Part shown: piece after piece, positions 26,411 through 37,780 of the stretch | How the letters are laid out: each line of letters starts with the position of its first letter | Position numbering within the stretch: the first letter of the stretch is position 1 | Assembly: GCF_016638705.1 (NCBI RefSeq) | Contig: NZ_CP067341.1 | Location: forward strand, 809,501 to 873,500 | Source of the DNA: Lysinibacillus agricola | Lineage (GTDB): Bacteria > Bacillota > Bacilli > Bacillales_A > Planococcaceae | Length of the DNA: 64,000 nucleotides | Direction: 5' to 3' | The notes under the pieces: generated by a model | Told to the model about the DNA's origin: nothing | What the model saw: only the letters and a program-made list of their open reading frames with translations | Databases searched by the model: none | Translations under genes and position numbers: made by a program

Positions 26411-27967
26411 ATGCGCTCAACATTTATGGGCTTAGAAGCTAGTAAACGTGGTTTATTTACACAACAAACAGCTTTATATACAACTGGACATAATATTTCC
26501 AATGCAAATACATTAGGTTATTCTCGTCAACGAGTAAATATGGAAGCAACGGCAGGTTTCCCAGCTGCAGGCTTAAATCAACCTAACTATCCAGGGCATC
26601 TCGGAACTGGGGTTCAAGCAGGATCGATTCAACGTATTCGCGATGAATTTGTTGATCGTCAATTCCGTCAAGAAACAAACAAGCTAGGCTATTGGGAATC
26701 ACGTTCAAATGCAATTTCTCAAATGGAAGATATAATGGACGAACCATCTCAATATGGTCTTAACGCAGCATTAGAACAGTTCTGGAAAGGGCTTCAAGAT
26801 GTCAGTACAAACCCAGAAAATACAGCATCTCGTAAAGTAGCAATGCAACGTGCTGAGCACCTAGCTGAATCCTTTAGATATATGGACAAGCAGCTAAAAA
26901 CAATTCAAGGTAATTTAGGGAACGAAGTTAATGTAGCGACTAATCGTATCAACTCACTCTTAAAGCAAATTGCTGCCATCAATAAACAAGTTCAGGAAGT
27001 AGAGCCGAATGGTCATGTACCGAACGATTTATACGATGAACGTGATGTTTTAATCGATGAATTAAACAATTACATACCTGTATCCATTAAACGTGTCGAA
27101 TCTGGCGGAAATGCTAGTGCTGTGGCAGAAGGAAGCCTGACAGTTGTGTTCAAACCATATGGCACAGATAAAGAAATTGAGCTAGTGAATGGTAAAGATT
27201 ATGCTACTTTCGAAGTAAATGGTACTGTCGCTAATCCAAGTGGCTCAAAGCAAATTGATGGCACGAACTTGTCCAATATGTTCTCATCTATTCAAGTAAG
27301 TGGGCTAGGCTCGACAGAATCAATTGCATATGACGATTTAGAGCCAGGTAAAGGGAAACTATTATCACTAATTGATTCATACGGTTATGATAGTGCAGGT
27401 GAGTCTAAAGGTTATTACATTGAAACACTAGCAAGCCTTGATAAACTTGCAGCTGAATTTGCTGAAGCCTTCAATGAAATGCATAAGAAAGGTTATGATT
27501 TATCAGGTGATAAAAATGATATAGATTTCTTTACTACGGAAGACGGATCACCGATAACGGCTGGTAATATTAGGGTAAATGATGATTTTTTAAATGATCC
27601 TTCTAAATTAGCTGCTTCTTCTGGACCGAATGAAGAAGGAAATGGTAAATGGGCACTTGAACTTGCTAATATTCAATCAAAAGGACAAGCTAGTTTAAAT
27701 GGTGCAACATTCAACTCGTATTATCAAGGAATGATTGGTAAATTAGGTACTGACGGTGAAGAAGCTTATCGCTTAAACAAAACTTCTGAAACTTTATTAG
27801 TAACACTTTCTGGTAATCGTGCCTCAGTAAGTTCAGTATCCCTTGATGAGGAAATGACAAATATGATTACGTTCCAACAAGCATATAATGCCAACGCACG
27901 TATGATTACAGTTGTCGATGAAACATTAGACAAAATCATTAACGGCATGGGCCGTGTAGGACTATAA
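26411..27967 (+). CDS. flgK: Flagellar hook-associated protein 1, FlgK
   Basis: 518 aa junction protein between hook and filament. N-terminal rod/hook motif (STFMGLEASKRGLFTQQ ... TTGHNISNANTLGYSRQRV) and C-terminal coiled coil (EEMTNMITFQQAYNANAR) are typical. RBS GGGAGG. It is secreted through the flagellar type III apparatus, without a signal peptide. Confidence 0.95.
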   Translation: MRSTFMGLEASKRGLFTQQTALYTTGHNISNANTLGYSRQRVNMEATAGFPAAGLNQPNYPGHLGTGVQAGSIQRIRDEFVDRQFRQETNKLGYWESRSNAISQMEDIMDEPSQYGLNAALEQFWKGLQDVSTNPENTASRKVAMQRAEHLAESFRYMDKQLKTIQGNLGNEVNVATNRINSLLKQIAAINKQVQEVEPNGHVPNDLYDERDVLIDELNNYIPVSIKRVESGGNASAVAEGSLTVVFKPYGTDKEIELVNGKDYATFEVNGTVANPSGSKQIDGTNLSNMFSSIQVSGLGSTESIAYDDLEPGKGKLLSLIDSYGYDSAGESKGYYIETLASLDKLAAEFAEAFNEMHKKGYDLSGDKNDIDFFTTEDGSPITAGNIRVNDDFLNDPSKLAASSGPNEEGNGKWALELANIQSKGQASLNGATFNSYYQGMIGKLGTDGEEAYRLNKTSETLLVTLSGNRASVSSVSLDEEMTNMITFQQAYNANARMITVVDETLDKIINGMGRVGL

Positions 27968-28009
27968 AAAATACTCTAGCATTACGATAGAAAGGGGCTT
28001 TTAAAAAAT

Positions 28010-28957
28010 ATGCGCGTAACACAATCCATGTTATCGAATAACATGCTTTTAAACTTAAATAATAGCTACGGTAAAATGTCCAAGCTACAAGACCAAATCA
28101 CTTCAGGTACAAAGATTACTCGTCCTTCTGATGACCCAGTTATTGCAGTAAAAGGCATGGGCTATCGCCGAGATTTAGGTCAAGTAGAACAATATACACG
28201 TAATATGAATGAGGTTAATAACTGGATCGATACAACTGACGAATCGCTAAATCAAGTTAGCGAACAAATGAAGCGTGTTCGTGAGCTTGTTATTCAAGCA
28301 GCTAATGATACGAATACTCCAGAAGAACGTGCGAAGATTAAAACTGAAATTGATCAAATTCGTCAGCAAATTCAGGATATCGGAAATACAAAAATTGCTG
28401 ATCGTTATATTTTTAGTGGTACGAACACTAGTAAGCCATTATTTGTTGAAGCTACACCGCCAAATGCTGATGGTATTAAAATTATAAATTCAGATATAAA
28501 TGCGCCTAATGGTGATGTAGAAATTGAAGTATATGATAGTATTCAAATGAAAGTGAATACTCCTGGAGCTGAACTATTTCAAAATATTGATGATATGATG
28601 GGGAAAATTTCAGATCTTTTAGATCCTGAACGTCCTGGTGGTCCAGCTACTGGTGAAGAAATCGGTAATGCGCTTGGAGGAGTAGCGGAACAAAGCACTG
28701 GAGATGATATTACTGCAATCCATAATAAAATTCTCGAGGCTCAGGCTGATGTCGGGGCACGTCAAAACCGTGTAGAATTAATGGAGAATCGTCTTTCTAT
28801 TCGTGAAATCGGTGTAACAAAGCAAATGTCCGATAATGAAGATGTTGATTACGCAAAAGCAATTACAGAAATGATCACTCAAAATTCCATTCATCAGGCT
28901 GCATTATCTGTAGGTGCACAAATTATTCAACAAACATTAGTAGATTTTATTAGATAA
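28010..28957 (+). CDS. flgL: Flagellar hook-associated protein 3, FlgL
   Basis: 315 aa. N-terminal flagellin-like helix (MRVTQSMLSNNMLLNLNNS, KITRPSDDPV) and C-terminal D0 helix (AITEMITQNSIHQAALSVGAQ). Second junction protein; starts 42 bases behind flgK with an AAAGGGG ribosome site. Confidence 0.95.
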   Translation: MRVTQSMLSNNMLLNLNNSYGKMSKLQDQITSGTKITRPSDDPVIAVKGMGYRRDLGQVEQYTRNMNEVNNWIDTTDESLNQVSEQMKRVRELVIQAANDTNTPEERAKIKTEIDQIRQQIQDIGNTKIADRYIFSGTNTSKPLFVEATPPNADGIKIINSDINAPNGDVEIEVYDSIQMKVNTPGAELFQNIDDMMGKISDLLDPERPGGPATGEEIGNALGGVAEQSTGDDITAIHNKILEAQADVGARQNRVELMENRLSIREIGVTKQMSDNEDVDYAKAITEMITQNSIHQAALSVGAQIIQQTLVDFIR

Positions 28958-29019
28958 AATAGTCTTGCCTATTTAAATTTGAGTCAGATTTGAGAGATTT
29001 TAACGAATAAGATTAAAAG

Positions 29020-29053
29020 AAGCGTTTGGACATTTTGTTCAGACGCTTTTCTT
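29020..29053 (+). terminator. Terminator-like hairpin between flgL and yviE
   Basis: AAGCGTTTGGAC pairs with GTTCAGACGCTT (two G-U pairs); only four T follow, so it may be leaky. Confidence 0.6.
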
Positions 29054-29070
29054 GAAAGGAGATGTTTTAC

Positions 29071-29634
29071 ATGAGACTCCCGCAAATTCAAATTCATACA
29101 ACCGATGCGAAAATAGACCTGAATATATCTAAGCCACAACAGTATATTAAACAACCAAACGCAACACAGCATATTAAACAACCCGCAGCCATTCTCGAAA
29201 TAAATACAACTCGCAGTGTACTAAAAATCGATTCTTCTCAAGCCAGACGTGATTTAGGTTTAATTGGTCCCTTTGAATCAAGCGCGAATTACGCAGAACA
29301 AGGTAAACAAGAGGTTCTAAGGGGGATGGCGCGAAGAGCAAGAGAAGGGCGCCAGATGATGGATAATTCCGGTAAAGGGCATGGTCGTGCTACAATTCAG
29401 GGTATTGCAAAACAAAACCACGGTCCTCACCAAGCGCAATTTAATATTAAGTTTGTCCCATCTGTAGGATCAGTCAAAATCGACTATACGCCTGGGACAA
29501 CGGACGTTAATATCCAGCGTAGAGAACCAATTATTGACGCAAAGGTGAACAAACCAATACACGAATACACGCCAGGTAAAGTAACTGGTACAATGGTACA
29601 AAGACCAGATGTTAACATCGATGTCGTCATTTAA
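29071..29634 (+). CDS. yviE: YviE-like protein (DUF6470)
   Basis: 187 aa, rich in short beta-strand-like repeats of the type I-x-I-x-x-T/Q ([38 protein letters not shown]). Conserved between flgL and fliW in Bacillales; role unknown. ATG 29071 is chosen because AAAGGAG precedes it by 9 bases; the in-frame ATG at 29062 overlaps that site. Confidence 0.8.
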   Translation: MRLPQIQIHTTDAKIDLNISKPQQYIKQPNATQHIKQPAAILEINTTRSVLKIDSSQARRDLGLIGPFESSANYAEQGKQEVLRGMARRAREGRQMMDNSGKGHGRATIQGIAKQNHGPHQAQFNIKFVPSVGSVKIDYTPGTTDVNIQRREPIIDAKVNKPIHEYTPGKVTGTMVQRPDVNIDVVI

Positions 29635-29650
29635 AGGAGCGTATAAAAGA

Positions 29651-30094
29651 ATGAAAATTGCTACTAAATTTTTAGGGGAAGTCGAAATATCTGAACAAGA
29701 CATCCTTACGTTTGAACAGGGACTATTAGGATTAGAGAATGAAAAAAAATTTGTCATACTACCTATAGATGCTGATCTTCCTTTAGCAATATTACAATCA
29801 GTTGAGCACACAGAAATTGGTTTTGTAGTTGCCTATCCGTTCGTCTTCAAAAAAGATTACAGCTTTGATATAAGCGAAGATGATCGTGAGCAGCTACAAA
29901 TTGAGAAGGAAGAGAATGTACTTACATACTCTATCGTAACAATGAAGGAAACATTCCAAGAATCAACGATTAATTTGCTGGCACCTATAATCGTTAACAT
30001 GGATAAAAAATGTGGTAAACAAATTGTCCTGCAAGATAATAAATCCTATCCACTACGCTACCCAATGCAAACATTGGAAGGAAGTGCGAAATAA
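29651..30094 (+). CDS. fliW: Flagellar assembly factor FliW
   Basis: 147 aa beta-barrel protein. In B. subtilis it binds either free flagellin or CsrA, releasing hag mRNA when flagellin runs low. Typical segments: [21 protein letters not shown] and PLAILQSVE. Start at ATG 29651 after AAAGGAG; an upstream frame from 29609 overlaps yviE and is not needed. Its stop overlaps the csrA start by one base (TAATG). Confidence 0.93.
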   Translation: MKIATKFLGEVEISEQDILTFEQGLLGLENEKKFVILPIDADLPLAILQSVEHTEIGFVVAYPFVFKKDYSFDISEDDREQLQIEKEENVLTYSIVTMKETFQESTINLLAPIIVNMDKKCGKQIVLQDNKSYPLRYPMQTLEGSAK

Positions 30095-30312
30095 TGCTAG
30101 TGCTCTCACGTAAAAAAGATGAATCTATTATGATAGGCGACCAAATTGAAATTAAAATATTAGCAGTGGATGGCGAGCAAATTAAAATCGGCATTGTTGC
30201 ACCAAAAACAGTGAAAGTACATCGATCCGAAGTTTTTGAAGCCATTCAAGCACAAAATAGAGAAGCTCTTTCTACCTCATCAAGTTTCTTAGAGCAGCTG
30301 AAGAAAAAATAA
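30094..30312 (+). CDS. csrA: Carbon storage/flagellin translation regulator CsrA
   Basis: 72 aa RNA-binding protein with the canonical N-terminus [16 protein letters not shown] and [19 protein letters not shown]. It represses hag translation by binding GGA hairpins in the hag leader; such a hairpin lies 120 bases downstream. Translationally coupled to fliW. No terminator was seen behind it, so some read-through into hag is possible. Confidence 0.95.
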   Translation: MLVLSRKKDESIMIGDQIEIKILAVDGEQIKIGIVAPKTVKVHRSEVFEAIQAQNREALSTSSSFLEQLKKK

Positions 30313-30358
30313 TTTGGAATCTATTACATAAAAAAATAAAAAACTTTCGAAATACTAT

Positions 30359-30384
30359 TAAACATTTCCAACTAAATACGATAT
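30359..30384 (+). promoter_or_regulatory. SigD-type promoter of hag
   Basis: TAAA (30359-30362), 14-base spacer, TACGATAT (30377-30384); six of eight -10 positions match GCCGATAT. It would give a leader of about 90 bases that includes the CsrA hairpin. Confidence 0.7.
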
Positions 30385-30430
30385 ATAGATTGTAAGGGGC
30401 AGGAAGTACATACATACTACCTAATCCGAA

Positions 30431-30450
30431 ATTCCACACGGATGTGGAAT
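30431..30450 (+). promoter_or_regulatory. CsrA-binding hairpin in the hag leader
   Basis: ATTCCACA and TGTGGAAT form a perfect 8-bp stem with a CGGA loop; ACGGATGT matches the known CsrA target consensus (A(N)GGA in a hairpin loop). A second GGA lies in the Shine-Dalgarno sequence AAGGAGGA at 30467-30474, the right distance for one CsrA dimer to bridge both and block translation. Confidence 0.8.
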
Positions 30451-30481
30451 AACAAAACAAACATTCAAGGAGGAATTCCAA

Positions 30482-31399
30482 ATGAGAATTCAACACAACA
30501 TTTCAGCTTTAAACACACACCGTAACCTAGCATTCAACAACACTCAAGCTTCTAAAAACCTTGAGAAATTATCTTCTGGTTACAAAATCAACCGCGCTGG
30601 TGACGATGCTGCTGGTTTAGCAATCTCTGAAAAAATGCGTGGACAAATCCGTGGTCTTGACATGGCAACTAAAAACGCTCAAGACTCAGTATCATTAATC
30701 CAAACTGCTGAGGGTGCATTAAACGAAACACACTCTATTCTACAACGTATGCGTGAACTAGCAGTACAATCTGCGAATGATACAAACGTAGAATCTGACC
30801 GTGAAGCACTACAACTTGAAATTAAATCACTATCTGACGAAATTACACGTATTGCTGACAACACAGAATTCAATACACAAAAATTATTAGATGGTACATT
30901 TAAAGGTTCACGTACAGATACTGTTACAGGCGGAAATGCAACTAATGCTAATGGTAAAGTATTCCATATCGGTGCAAACTCTGGCCAATCTATTAACTTA
31001 GCAGTTGGTACAATGACTGCAAATGCATTAGGTGTAAATGTTCAGGACACTGCAGCTTCTGTAACATCTATTTCATCACCAGGTGAAATCGGTGGAGGTA
31101 TTAACATTACAACACAAACAGCTGCAGATAACTCAATCTCTATCATTGATTCTGCATTAAACCACGTATCTAAAACTCGTGCATCTTTAGGGGCTGTTCA
31201 AAACCGTTTAGAGCACACAATCAACAACTTAGGTGCTACATCTGAAAACTTAACAGCTGCTGAATCTCGTATCCGTGATACAGATATGGCGAAAGAGATG
31301 ATGGGCTTCACAAAGAACAACATCTTAATGCAAGCTGCACAATCTATGCTAGCGCAAGCTAACCAACAACCACAAGGCGTTCTTCAATTATTAGGTTAA
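30482..31399 (+). CDS. hag: Flagellin Hag
   Basis: 305 aa filament protein. Conserved D0/D1 ends ([35 protein letters not shown], and C-terminal [17 protein letters not shown]) with a short variable middle (about 140-215) that is rich in Ser/Thr/Asn and hence offers O-glycosylation sites. The glycosylation genes behind it make modified flagellin likely. Regulation: SigD promoter and CsrA hairpin upstream; codon choice is noticeably uniform, as for a highly expressed gene. Confidence 0.97.
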   Translation: MRIQHNISALNTHRNLAFNNTQASKNLEKLSSGYKINRAGDDAAGLAISEKMRGQIRGLDMATKNAQDSVSLIQTAEGALNETHSILQRMRELAVQSANDTNVESDREALQLEIKSLSDEITRIADNTEFNTQKLLDGTFKGSRTDTVTGGNATNANGKVFHIGANSGQSINLAVGTMTANALGVNVQDTAASVTSISSPGEIGGGINITTQTAADNSISIIDSALNHVSKTRASLGAVQNRLEHTINNLGATSENLTAAESRIRDTDMAKEMMGFTKNNILMQAAQSMLAQANQQPQGVLQLLG

Positions 31400-31412
31400 T
31401 CATCTTAAAACG

Positions 31413-31452
31413 AAAAGGTACAAAAGGGATTATTCCTTTTGTACCTTTTTTG
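31413..31452 (+). terminator. Intrinsic terminator of hag
   Basis: AAAAGGTACAAAAGG pairs with CCTTTTGTACCTTTT (perfect) and runs into six T. Confidence 0.92.
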
Positions 31453-31585
31453 TGTTCATAGGGAGGCAGAATTAATTACTTAGCCAATGCCTTTCTCATT
31501 AAAAAGCAAAAAAAAAAATATTAATAAAAAATATGTAGATTAAGAAAATCAATAAAAAGTCGATAATAACAAAGAGGTGGTTTAT

Positions 31586-33310
31586 GTGGCTAAGTATACA
31601 ATCGAGAAGATTGTTGCAAAAACTGGTCAAGAGGTTTATCGTGTGAATAACTATTATTTACACAGTAAATATGACCCGATAAGTGAGGCAGGACGTTTAG
31701 TAGAAAAGGAATATAAAATTAATTGTATACATATATTATTTGGTTATGGGAATGGATACATTTTAGATGCATTATTGGATAAAGTAAAAAATGAGTCAAT
31801 CATTATTATAGACCCATTGTTAGATGATGGGACGCTTCAAGTTTTTGCAAGGCATATGCAACTGAAAAACGTATATTATTGGTCTGAACACCATAATAAT
31901 ACGCTTGGCTTTGTAATTTCAAAGCTTGCAAATGGACTGAACTTAAAAATTCATGTCTTTGCTTCATCTAATTATAATCAGATATTTAAGCAAGAGTATA
32001 AAGAAATTTTACTATATATAAGAGATTTTCAAAATAGAATGCAAGTTAACTATAATACAGAAGTTCAATTTTCTAATGAGTGGCAACAAAATTTCACAAA
32101 AAATGTGTTGCAAATAGCTAAGGATAATACTCTATTATCACTGGAAAATAAATTTGATTTACCAGTTGTTTTAGCTGCTAGTGGGCCGTCATTAACAAAG
32201 CAATTACCTTTATTAAAGGAAGTTGAACAAAATGTATTAATTATAGCAGCTGGATCTACTATAAATGCTTTACTAGATGCCAATATTGAGCCGGACTTTG
32301 TGATCTCTATAGACGGTGGAAAATGGAATTATGAGCACTTTAAAAACTTGAGTTTACAAAATGCAAGACTGATATATGCACCATACAATCATCCTGGAGT
32401 AAGAAAGTCTTTCAAGAAACAGGCATTCATATTTTCACAAATAGGACACGAGTCTATGGGGGGATATTTATATGAGCATATGGGAATTAATTTACCAATT
32501 ATAGCTGGTGGAGGGACCGTAGCACATTATGGAGTAACTGTAGCAGGATTATTGAATTCTGGACCTATAGCTATGATTGGACAAGATTTGGCTTATACAA
32601 ATAACCAAACTCATGCACAGGGGAACAAATTTATAAATACAGTTCAAGATTTAAAGGAGTTAGGAAAAGATTTATTTGAAGTTGATGGTTATAATGGTGA
32701 GCCTGTTCAAACTTCTAGAGAATTTTTATCGATGAAAATGGTATTTGAGGAAATTGCCCAATTTCATAAACCATCTGTACCTTTGTTTAATTGTACAGAA
32801 GGAGGAGTATCATTAAGGGGGTATGAGCAATTACCTTTTAAAAGCTTTATTGAGCAATACGTAGATACAAAAACTTATAAAGATTTATCAACAATTGAAA
32901 CAATCAAGCCATTTAAGACAAGCGATGGCATCATTGCTATTTATAAAAATGAAGTAAAGATTATCAATGACTTACAGCGATCTATAAACAAAGGGCTTGA
33001 AAAATTAAATAAAATTCAACACAATATATACTTTGATGAAAAAACCTTGATAGTATTGGACGAAATTGAAAAGAAAATTGAAGAAAAAACAAAAATGATA
33101 CAAATTCATTTTTTAATAGCACCAATTACCTACGAAGTTGCTAATCAATTTTTGCCAAAAGAATTTGAAACACAAGAAGAGACTTATAAGCGTTCTTGGA
33201 ATCAAACGAATACATTATATAAGCGCTTGTTGGAGGCATTGGAAAAATCCAAAAAAAATTTACAGGGTGTAATTGATACTGTAGAAAACAATAATCAAGA
33301 GTTACTTTAA
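31586..33310 (+). CDS. Maf-type motility accessory factor (flagellin glycosyltransferase)
   Basis: About 574 aa with the MptE-like/DUF115 core (about 185-420): LPVVLAASGPSLTKQLP, PDFVISIDGGKW, and GPIAMIGQDLAYTNNQTHA. Maf proteins transfer pseudaminic or legionaminic acid from CMP-sugar to Ser/Thr of flagellin in the cytoplasm (known for Campylobacter, Aeromonas and Geobacillus). I start at GTG 31586, behind AGAGGTGG; a GTG at 31577 is also in frame. Its place between hag and pseB strongly supports flagellin as the acceptor and Pse as the donor sugar. Confidence 0.87.
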   Translation: MAKYTIEKIVAKTGQEVYRVNNYYLHSKYDPISEAGRLVEKEYKINCIHILFGYGNGYILDALLDKVKNESIIIIDPLLDDGTLQVFARHMQLKNVYYWSEHHNNTLGFVISKLANGLNLKIHVFASSNYNQIFKQEYKEILLYIRDFQNRMQVNYNTEVQFSNEWQQNFTKNVLQIAKDNTLLSLENKFDLPVVLAASGPSLTKQLPLLKEVEQNVLIIAAGSTINALLDANIEPDFVISIDGGKWNYEHFKNLSLQNARLIYAPYNHPGVRKSFKKQAFIFSQIGHESMGGYLYEHMGINLPIIAGGGTVAHYGVTVAGLLNSGPIAMIGQDLAYTNNQTHAQGNKFINTVQDLKELGKDLFEVDGYNGEPVQTSREFLSMKMVFEEIAQFHKPSVPLFNCTEGGVSLRGYEQLPFKSFIEQYVDTKTYKDLSTIETIKPFKTSDGIIAIYKNEVKIINDLQRSINKGLEKLNKIQHNIYFDEKTLIVLDEIEKKIEEKTKMIQIHFLIAPITYEVANQFLPKEFETQEETYKRSWNQTNTLYKRLLEALEKSKKNLQGVIDTVENNNQELL

Positions 33311-33336
33311 CAAGGAATGAGAAAAGGGGAAACACT

Positions 33337-33684
33337 ATGGATGACTTATTAATTGAAACAATTGAAAGTTATAACGACTATTTAGACAAAGTAATGCCAG
33401 GTTGTTTGAAAATTGCAGAATATTTACGGCAGGATGAAATAGAAAGTGCATTACAAATGATTCTGCAATTTTCAGAGGGAATGGATTGGCTAGTACAGGC
33501 ATGTAATTTATTTGTACAAAATGAAGTAAGTGCTGTTTTAGAAGTTGAAACTATCCACGAATTTTTAAAAGAAGTGAATGAAGGTCTGGAAATGCAAGAC
33601 TATGTAGTAGTGGCAGATATGTTTGAATATGAAGTTGCTCCTTTCTTTGGAAAAGCACAACGGGTAAAAAGTATTAAACATTAA
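33337..33684 (+). CDS. Small acidic helical protein downstream of maf, unknown
   Basis: 115 aa, rich in Glu/Asp and hydrophobic residues, predicted all-helical with no signal or membrane segment (MDDLLIETIESYNDYLDKV ... GMDWLVQACNLFVQ). It starts 26 bases after maf with an AAAGGGG ribosome site, so it is co-transcribed. The size and acidic nature suggest a chaperone or partner of Maf or flagellin, but I do not recognise a family and this is a guess. Confidence 0.7.
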   Translation: MDDLLIETIESYNDYLDKVMPGCLKIAEYLRQDEIESALQMILQFSEGMDWLVQACNLFVQNEVSAVLEVETIHEFLKEVNEGLEMQDYVVVADMFEYEVAPFFGKAQRVKSIKH

Positions 33685-33764
33685 TGAATTGGGATATTAT
33701 TTTGCAAAAAAACTGGGAACGTACACTACAATTGAACGACGTTTATGTAAATATGGGCCGTTGA
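33684..33764 (+). other. Coupled micro-frame or remnant behind the small helical gene
   Basis: An ATG overlaps the preceding stop (TAATG) and opens 26 codons (MNWDIILQKNWERTLQLNDV...), ending at TGA 33762. The next 150 bases read like broken coding sequence in shifting frames (AQVEAFK, then MMRFIDCRNYQIFKDGL). This may be a gene that was once translated together with the one before it. The rest of the gap up to 34003 holds nothing I can name. Confidence 0.35.
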
Positions 33765-33961
33765 AGATGCACTGCGATGAGCTCAGGTAGAGGCATTCAA
33801 ATGATGAGATTTATAGACTGCCGAAATTATCAAATTTTTAAAGATGGTTTAATCAAAAATTAAAACGCTCATCATCAAAGGTCTATAATACAACTAGACA
33901 AGGCGCTAAAAATCAGAGGAGTTCCATTAATTTGATTAGAAACAATTATTGGCGTTAATAA

Positions 33962-34975
<1,014 letters not shown>

Positions 34976-34979
34976 TTAT

Positions 34980-35960
34980 ATGATAGCTGTTGTCGGTGGA
35001 GCAGGTTATATAGGCTCACATGCAGTGAAATATTTAATTGAACAAGGTGAACAAGTTGTGGTTTTTGATAATTTATGCACAGGTCATCTAGAACTTGTTC
35101 ATAAAGATGCTCAATTTCTAGATGGTGATTTAGCATCATTGGAAGATTTACATACTCTGTTTACACAATATCCTATAACTTCAGTGATGCACTTTGCGGC
35201 GTATGCCTATGTAGGAGAATCTGTACAAGATCCTGCAAAGTATTATCATAATAATCTTGCTAATACAATGAACTTATTAGGCGTAATGCTGACAAATAAC
35301 GTGAAAAATATTGTTTTTTCTTCTACGTGCGCAACATATGGCAACCCAATAGAGTTACCGATTACAGAGCAACATTCGCAAAATCCAATTAATCCATATG
35401 GCCGAACAAAGTTCATGATGGAGCAATTAATGGAGGATTACTCTACAGCATATGGCTTAAAGTATGTTGCATTACGTTATTTTAATGCAGCAGGTGCAGA
35501 TGAGGATGGGACTATTGGAGAATGGCATGAGCCGGAGTCTCATTTAATTCCTTTGGTTTTAAATGTAGCTTTGGGAAAATCGGATTCAATCAATGTATTT
35601 GGCTCAGACTTTGATACGCCAGATGGAACGTGTATTCGTGACTATATACATGTGACAGATTTAGCGGATGCACACCATAAAGCCTTACAGTTTTTAATTA
35701 AAGAACAACAAAATCTTCAATTAAATTTAGCAAATGGTGCAGGCTACTCAAATTTAGAAATAATTAAGATGGTAGAGCAAGTAACCAAAAAAACTATACA
35801 ATATCAATTAACAGATCGTCGTTCAGGTGATCCAAGTAAGTTGATTGGTTGCGCGGACAAAGCAAAGGATATCATAAATTGGGTTCCTAAATATAACTTA
35901 GAGCAGATTGTTGAAACAGCCTGGCATTGGCACAAGAAGAAATTTGGGGGTACTTTATGA
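34980..35960 (+). CDS. galE: UDP-glucose 4-epimerase GalE
   Basis: Interconverts UDP-glucose and UDP-galactose (or the N-acetyl forms). NAD-binding [10 protein letters not shown], catalytic STCATYG and YGRTK (Tyr/Lys), and [12 protein letters not shown]. 326 aa. RBS is GAGGAG. The UDP-galactose it makes would be the substrate for the mutase Glf at 51019. The stop overlaps the next gene by four bases. Confidence 0.92.
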   Translation: MIAVVGGAGYIGSHAVKYLIEQGEQVVVFDNLCTGHLELVHKDAQFLDGDLASLEDLHTLFTQYPITSVMHFAAYAYVGESVQDPAKYYHNNLANTMNLLGVMLTNNVKNIVFSSTCATYGNPIELPITEQHSQNPINPYGRTKFMMEQLMEDYSTAYGLKYVALRYFNAAGADEDGTIGEWHEPESHLIPLVLNVALGKSDSINVFGSDFDTPDGTCIRDYIHVTDLADAHHKALQFLIKEQQNLQLNLANGAGYSNLEIIKMVEQVTKKTIQYQLTDRRSGDPSKLIGCADKAKDIINWVPKYNLEQIVETAWHWHKKKFGGTL

Positions 35961-36892
35961 AAAAACGTATTTTAGTAACTGGAGGAGCGGGTTTCCTCGG
36001 TTCACATTTAATCGATAGATTATTGGAACAGGGACATGACATTATTTGTATGGATAATTTACAAACAGGCTCTATAGATAATATTCAGCATAATTTAGAA
36101 AAGATTTTATTTATTAAGCATGATATTACAGAGCCTTTACCAGCGATAGGGCATGTGGATGAAATTTATAACTTGGCATGTCCTGCAAGCCCTATTCATT
36201 ATCAAGCAGACCCTGTTCATACGTTTAAGACAAGCATACTAGGAGCATTGCATTTATTAGAGCTAGCAAAACAAACAGGAGCTAAAATTTTCCAAGCTTC
36301 TACATCAGAGATATACGGTGATCCGTTAGTACATCCGCAGCCAGAACATTATTGGGGGCATGTAAATCCAATAGGTATTCGAAGCTGTTATGATGAAGGA
36401 AAACGCGGTGCAGAAACATTATTTTTTGATTATGCAAGAATGTATGATATTGAAATTAAAATTGTACGTATTTTTAATACATATGGTCCCCGAATGGATG
36501 CCAAGGATGGACGAGTTGTAAGCAATTTTATTGTGCAGTCATTGCAAAACAAGCCGTTGACAGTTTACGGTGATGGTCAACAAACGCGCTCTTTTTGCTA
36601 TGTTGATGATTTAATAGAAGGATTTTTAAGATTAATGGCTACGCCAAAAGATATTACAGGACCTGTAAATCTAGGTAACCCGAATGAATTTACAATGCTA
36701 GAGCTTGTAGAAAAGGTAGTGAAATGGACGGGGAATAAAACGCCTTTACAATATGAACCACTACCACAAGATGATCCAAAACAGCGCAAACCGATGATAG
36801 ATGAAGCAAAGCGTACATTAAACTGGGAGCCACAAGTTATGTTAGATGAAGGGCTTCAAAAAACAATTGCTTATTTCAAGGAGCGAGTGTAA
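35957..36892 (+). CDS. UDP-glucuronate decarboxylase (UDP-xylose synthase) family
   Basis: Short-chain dehydrogenase fold, 312 aa from ATG 35957 (in the galE stop). [20 protein letters not shown] and [13 protein letters not shown] are marks of UXS-type decarboxylases. It would convert UDP-GlcA, made by the Ugd encoded two genes downstream, into UDP-xylose. A C4-epimerase or other GlcA-modifying role cannot be excluded without a tree. Confidence 0.82.
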   Translation: MKKRILVTGGAGFLGSHLIDRLLEQGHDIICMDNLQTGSIDNIQHNLEKILFIKHDITEPLPAIGHVDEIYNLACPASPIHYQADPVHTFKTSILGALHLLELAKQTGAKIFQASTSEIYGDPLVHPQPEHYWGHVNPIGIRSCYDEGKRGAETLFFDYARMYDIEIKIVRIFNTYGPRMDAKDGRVVSNFIVQSLQNKPLTVYGDGQQTRSFCYVDDLIEGFLRLMATPKDITGPVNLGNPNEFTMLELVEKVVKWTGNKTPLQYEPLPQDDPKQRKPMIDEAKRTLNWEPQVMLDEGLQKTIAYFKERV

Positions 36893-37780
36893 ATGAAAAA
36901 AGTACGTAAAGCTGTTATTCCAGCTGCTGGATTAGGAACTCGTTTCCTACCAGCAACAAAGGCACAGCCGAAGGAAATGTTACCAATTGTTGATAAGCCA
37001 ACGATTCAATATATTGTAGAAGAAGCGGTTGCAGCGGGCATTGAAGATATCATTATTATAAGTGGACGCAATAAAAGATCAATTGAAGATCATTTCGATA
37101 AAACATATGAACTAGAAGAGTTATTAACGAAAAAAGGAAAATGGGATGACCTTGAAGAAATTCGAGCAATCTCAAATTTGGCCAATATCCATTATATACG
37201 CCAAAAAGAGGCGAAAGGGTTAGGTGACGCAATTTATTGTGCACACCGTTTTATTGGTGACGAGCCTTTTGCAGTGTTATTAGGTGATATTATTTTACAA
37301 GCTGAAACACCTGCATTAGCACAATTAATTGAAACATATGAAAAAGAGCAGGCATCTGTTATAGGTGTACAAGCAGTGGAAATGGATGTAGTACATCAAT
37401 ATGGGGTTATTGATCCGAATGGCGAAATTGAAGAGGGGAAAGCAATAGAAGTGAAAGGCTTTGTTGAAAAACCAAAAGCTGAAATGGCCCCTTCAAATTT
37501 AGCCATTATGGGTCGATATATACTTACACCAAATATTTTTAATGCTTTAAAAGTAACACAGCCAGGAGCAGGTGGCGAGATTCAATTAACAGATGCTATT
37601 GAGTTATTAAATCATTCAGAACGTATTGTAGCACATGATGTACAAGGTAAACTCTATGATTGTGGTAGCAAGTTTGGTTTTGTACAGGCAACGGTTGATT
37701 TTGCATTAGAACGAAATGATTTAAAAAATGAAGTATTAGCTTATATAAAAAAAGTAGTGACTGAGGTGGAGGAAGTATGA
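36893..37780 (+). CDS. galU: UTP-glucose-1-phosphate uridylyltransferase GalU
   Basis: Makes UDP-glucose from UTP and glucose-1-phosphate. N-terminal nucleotide loop [25 protein letters not shown] signature, LGDIIL and VEKP motifs; 295 aa. It starts one base after the uxs stop and its own stop overlaps ugd. A housekeeping galU may exist elsewhere in the genome. Confidence 0.93.
   Translation: MKKVRKAVIPAAGLGTRFLPATKAQPKEMLPIVDKPTIQYIVEEAVAAGIEDIIIISGRNKRSIEDHFDKTYELEELLTKKGKWDDLEEIRAISNLANIHYIRQKEAKGLGDAIYCAHRFIGDEPFAVLLGDIILQAETPALAQLIETYEKEQASVIGVQAVEMDVVHQYGVIDPNGEIEEGKAIEVKGFVEKPKAEMAPSNLAIMGRYILTPNIFNALKVTQPGAGGEIQLTDAIELLNHSERIVAHDVQGKLYDCGSKFGFVQATVDFALERNDLKNEVLAYIKKVVTEVEEV

Noticed and set aside
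31577..33310. Selenocysteine, frameshift or other recoding in maf
   Set aside because: The frame is continuous with intact DUF115 motifs; nothing calls for recoding.
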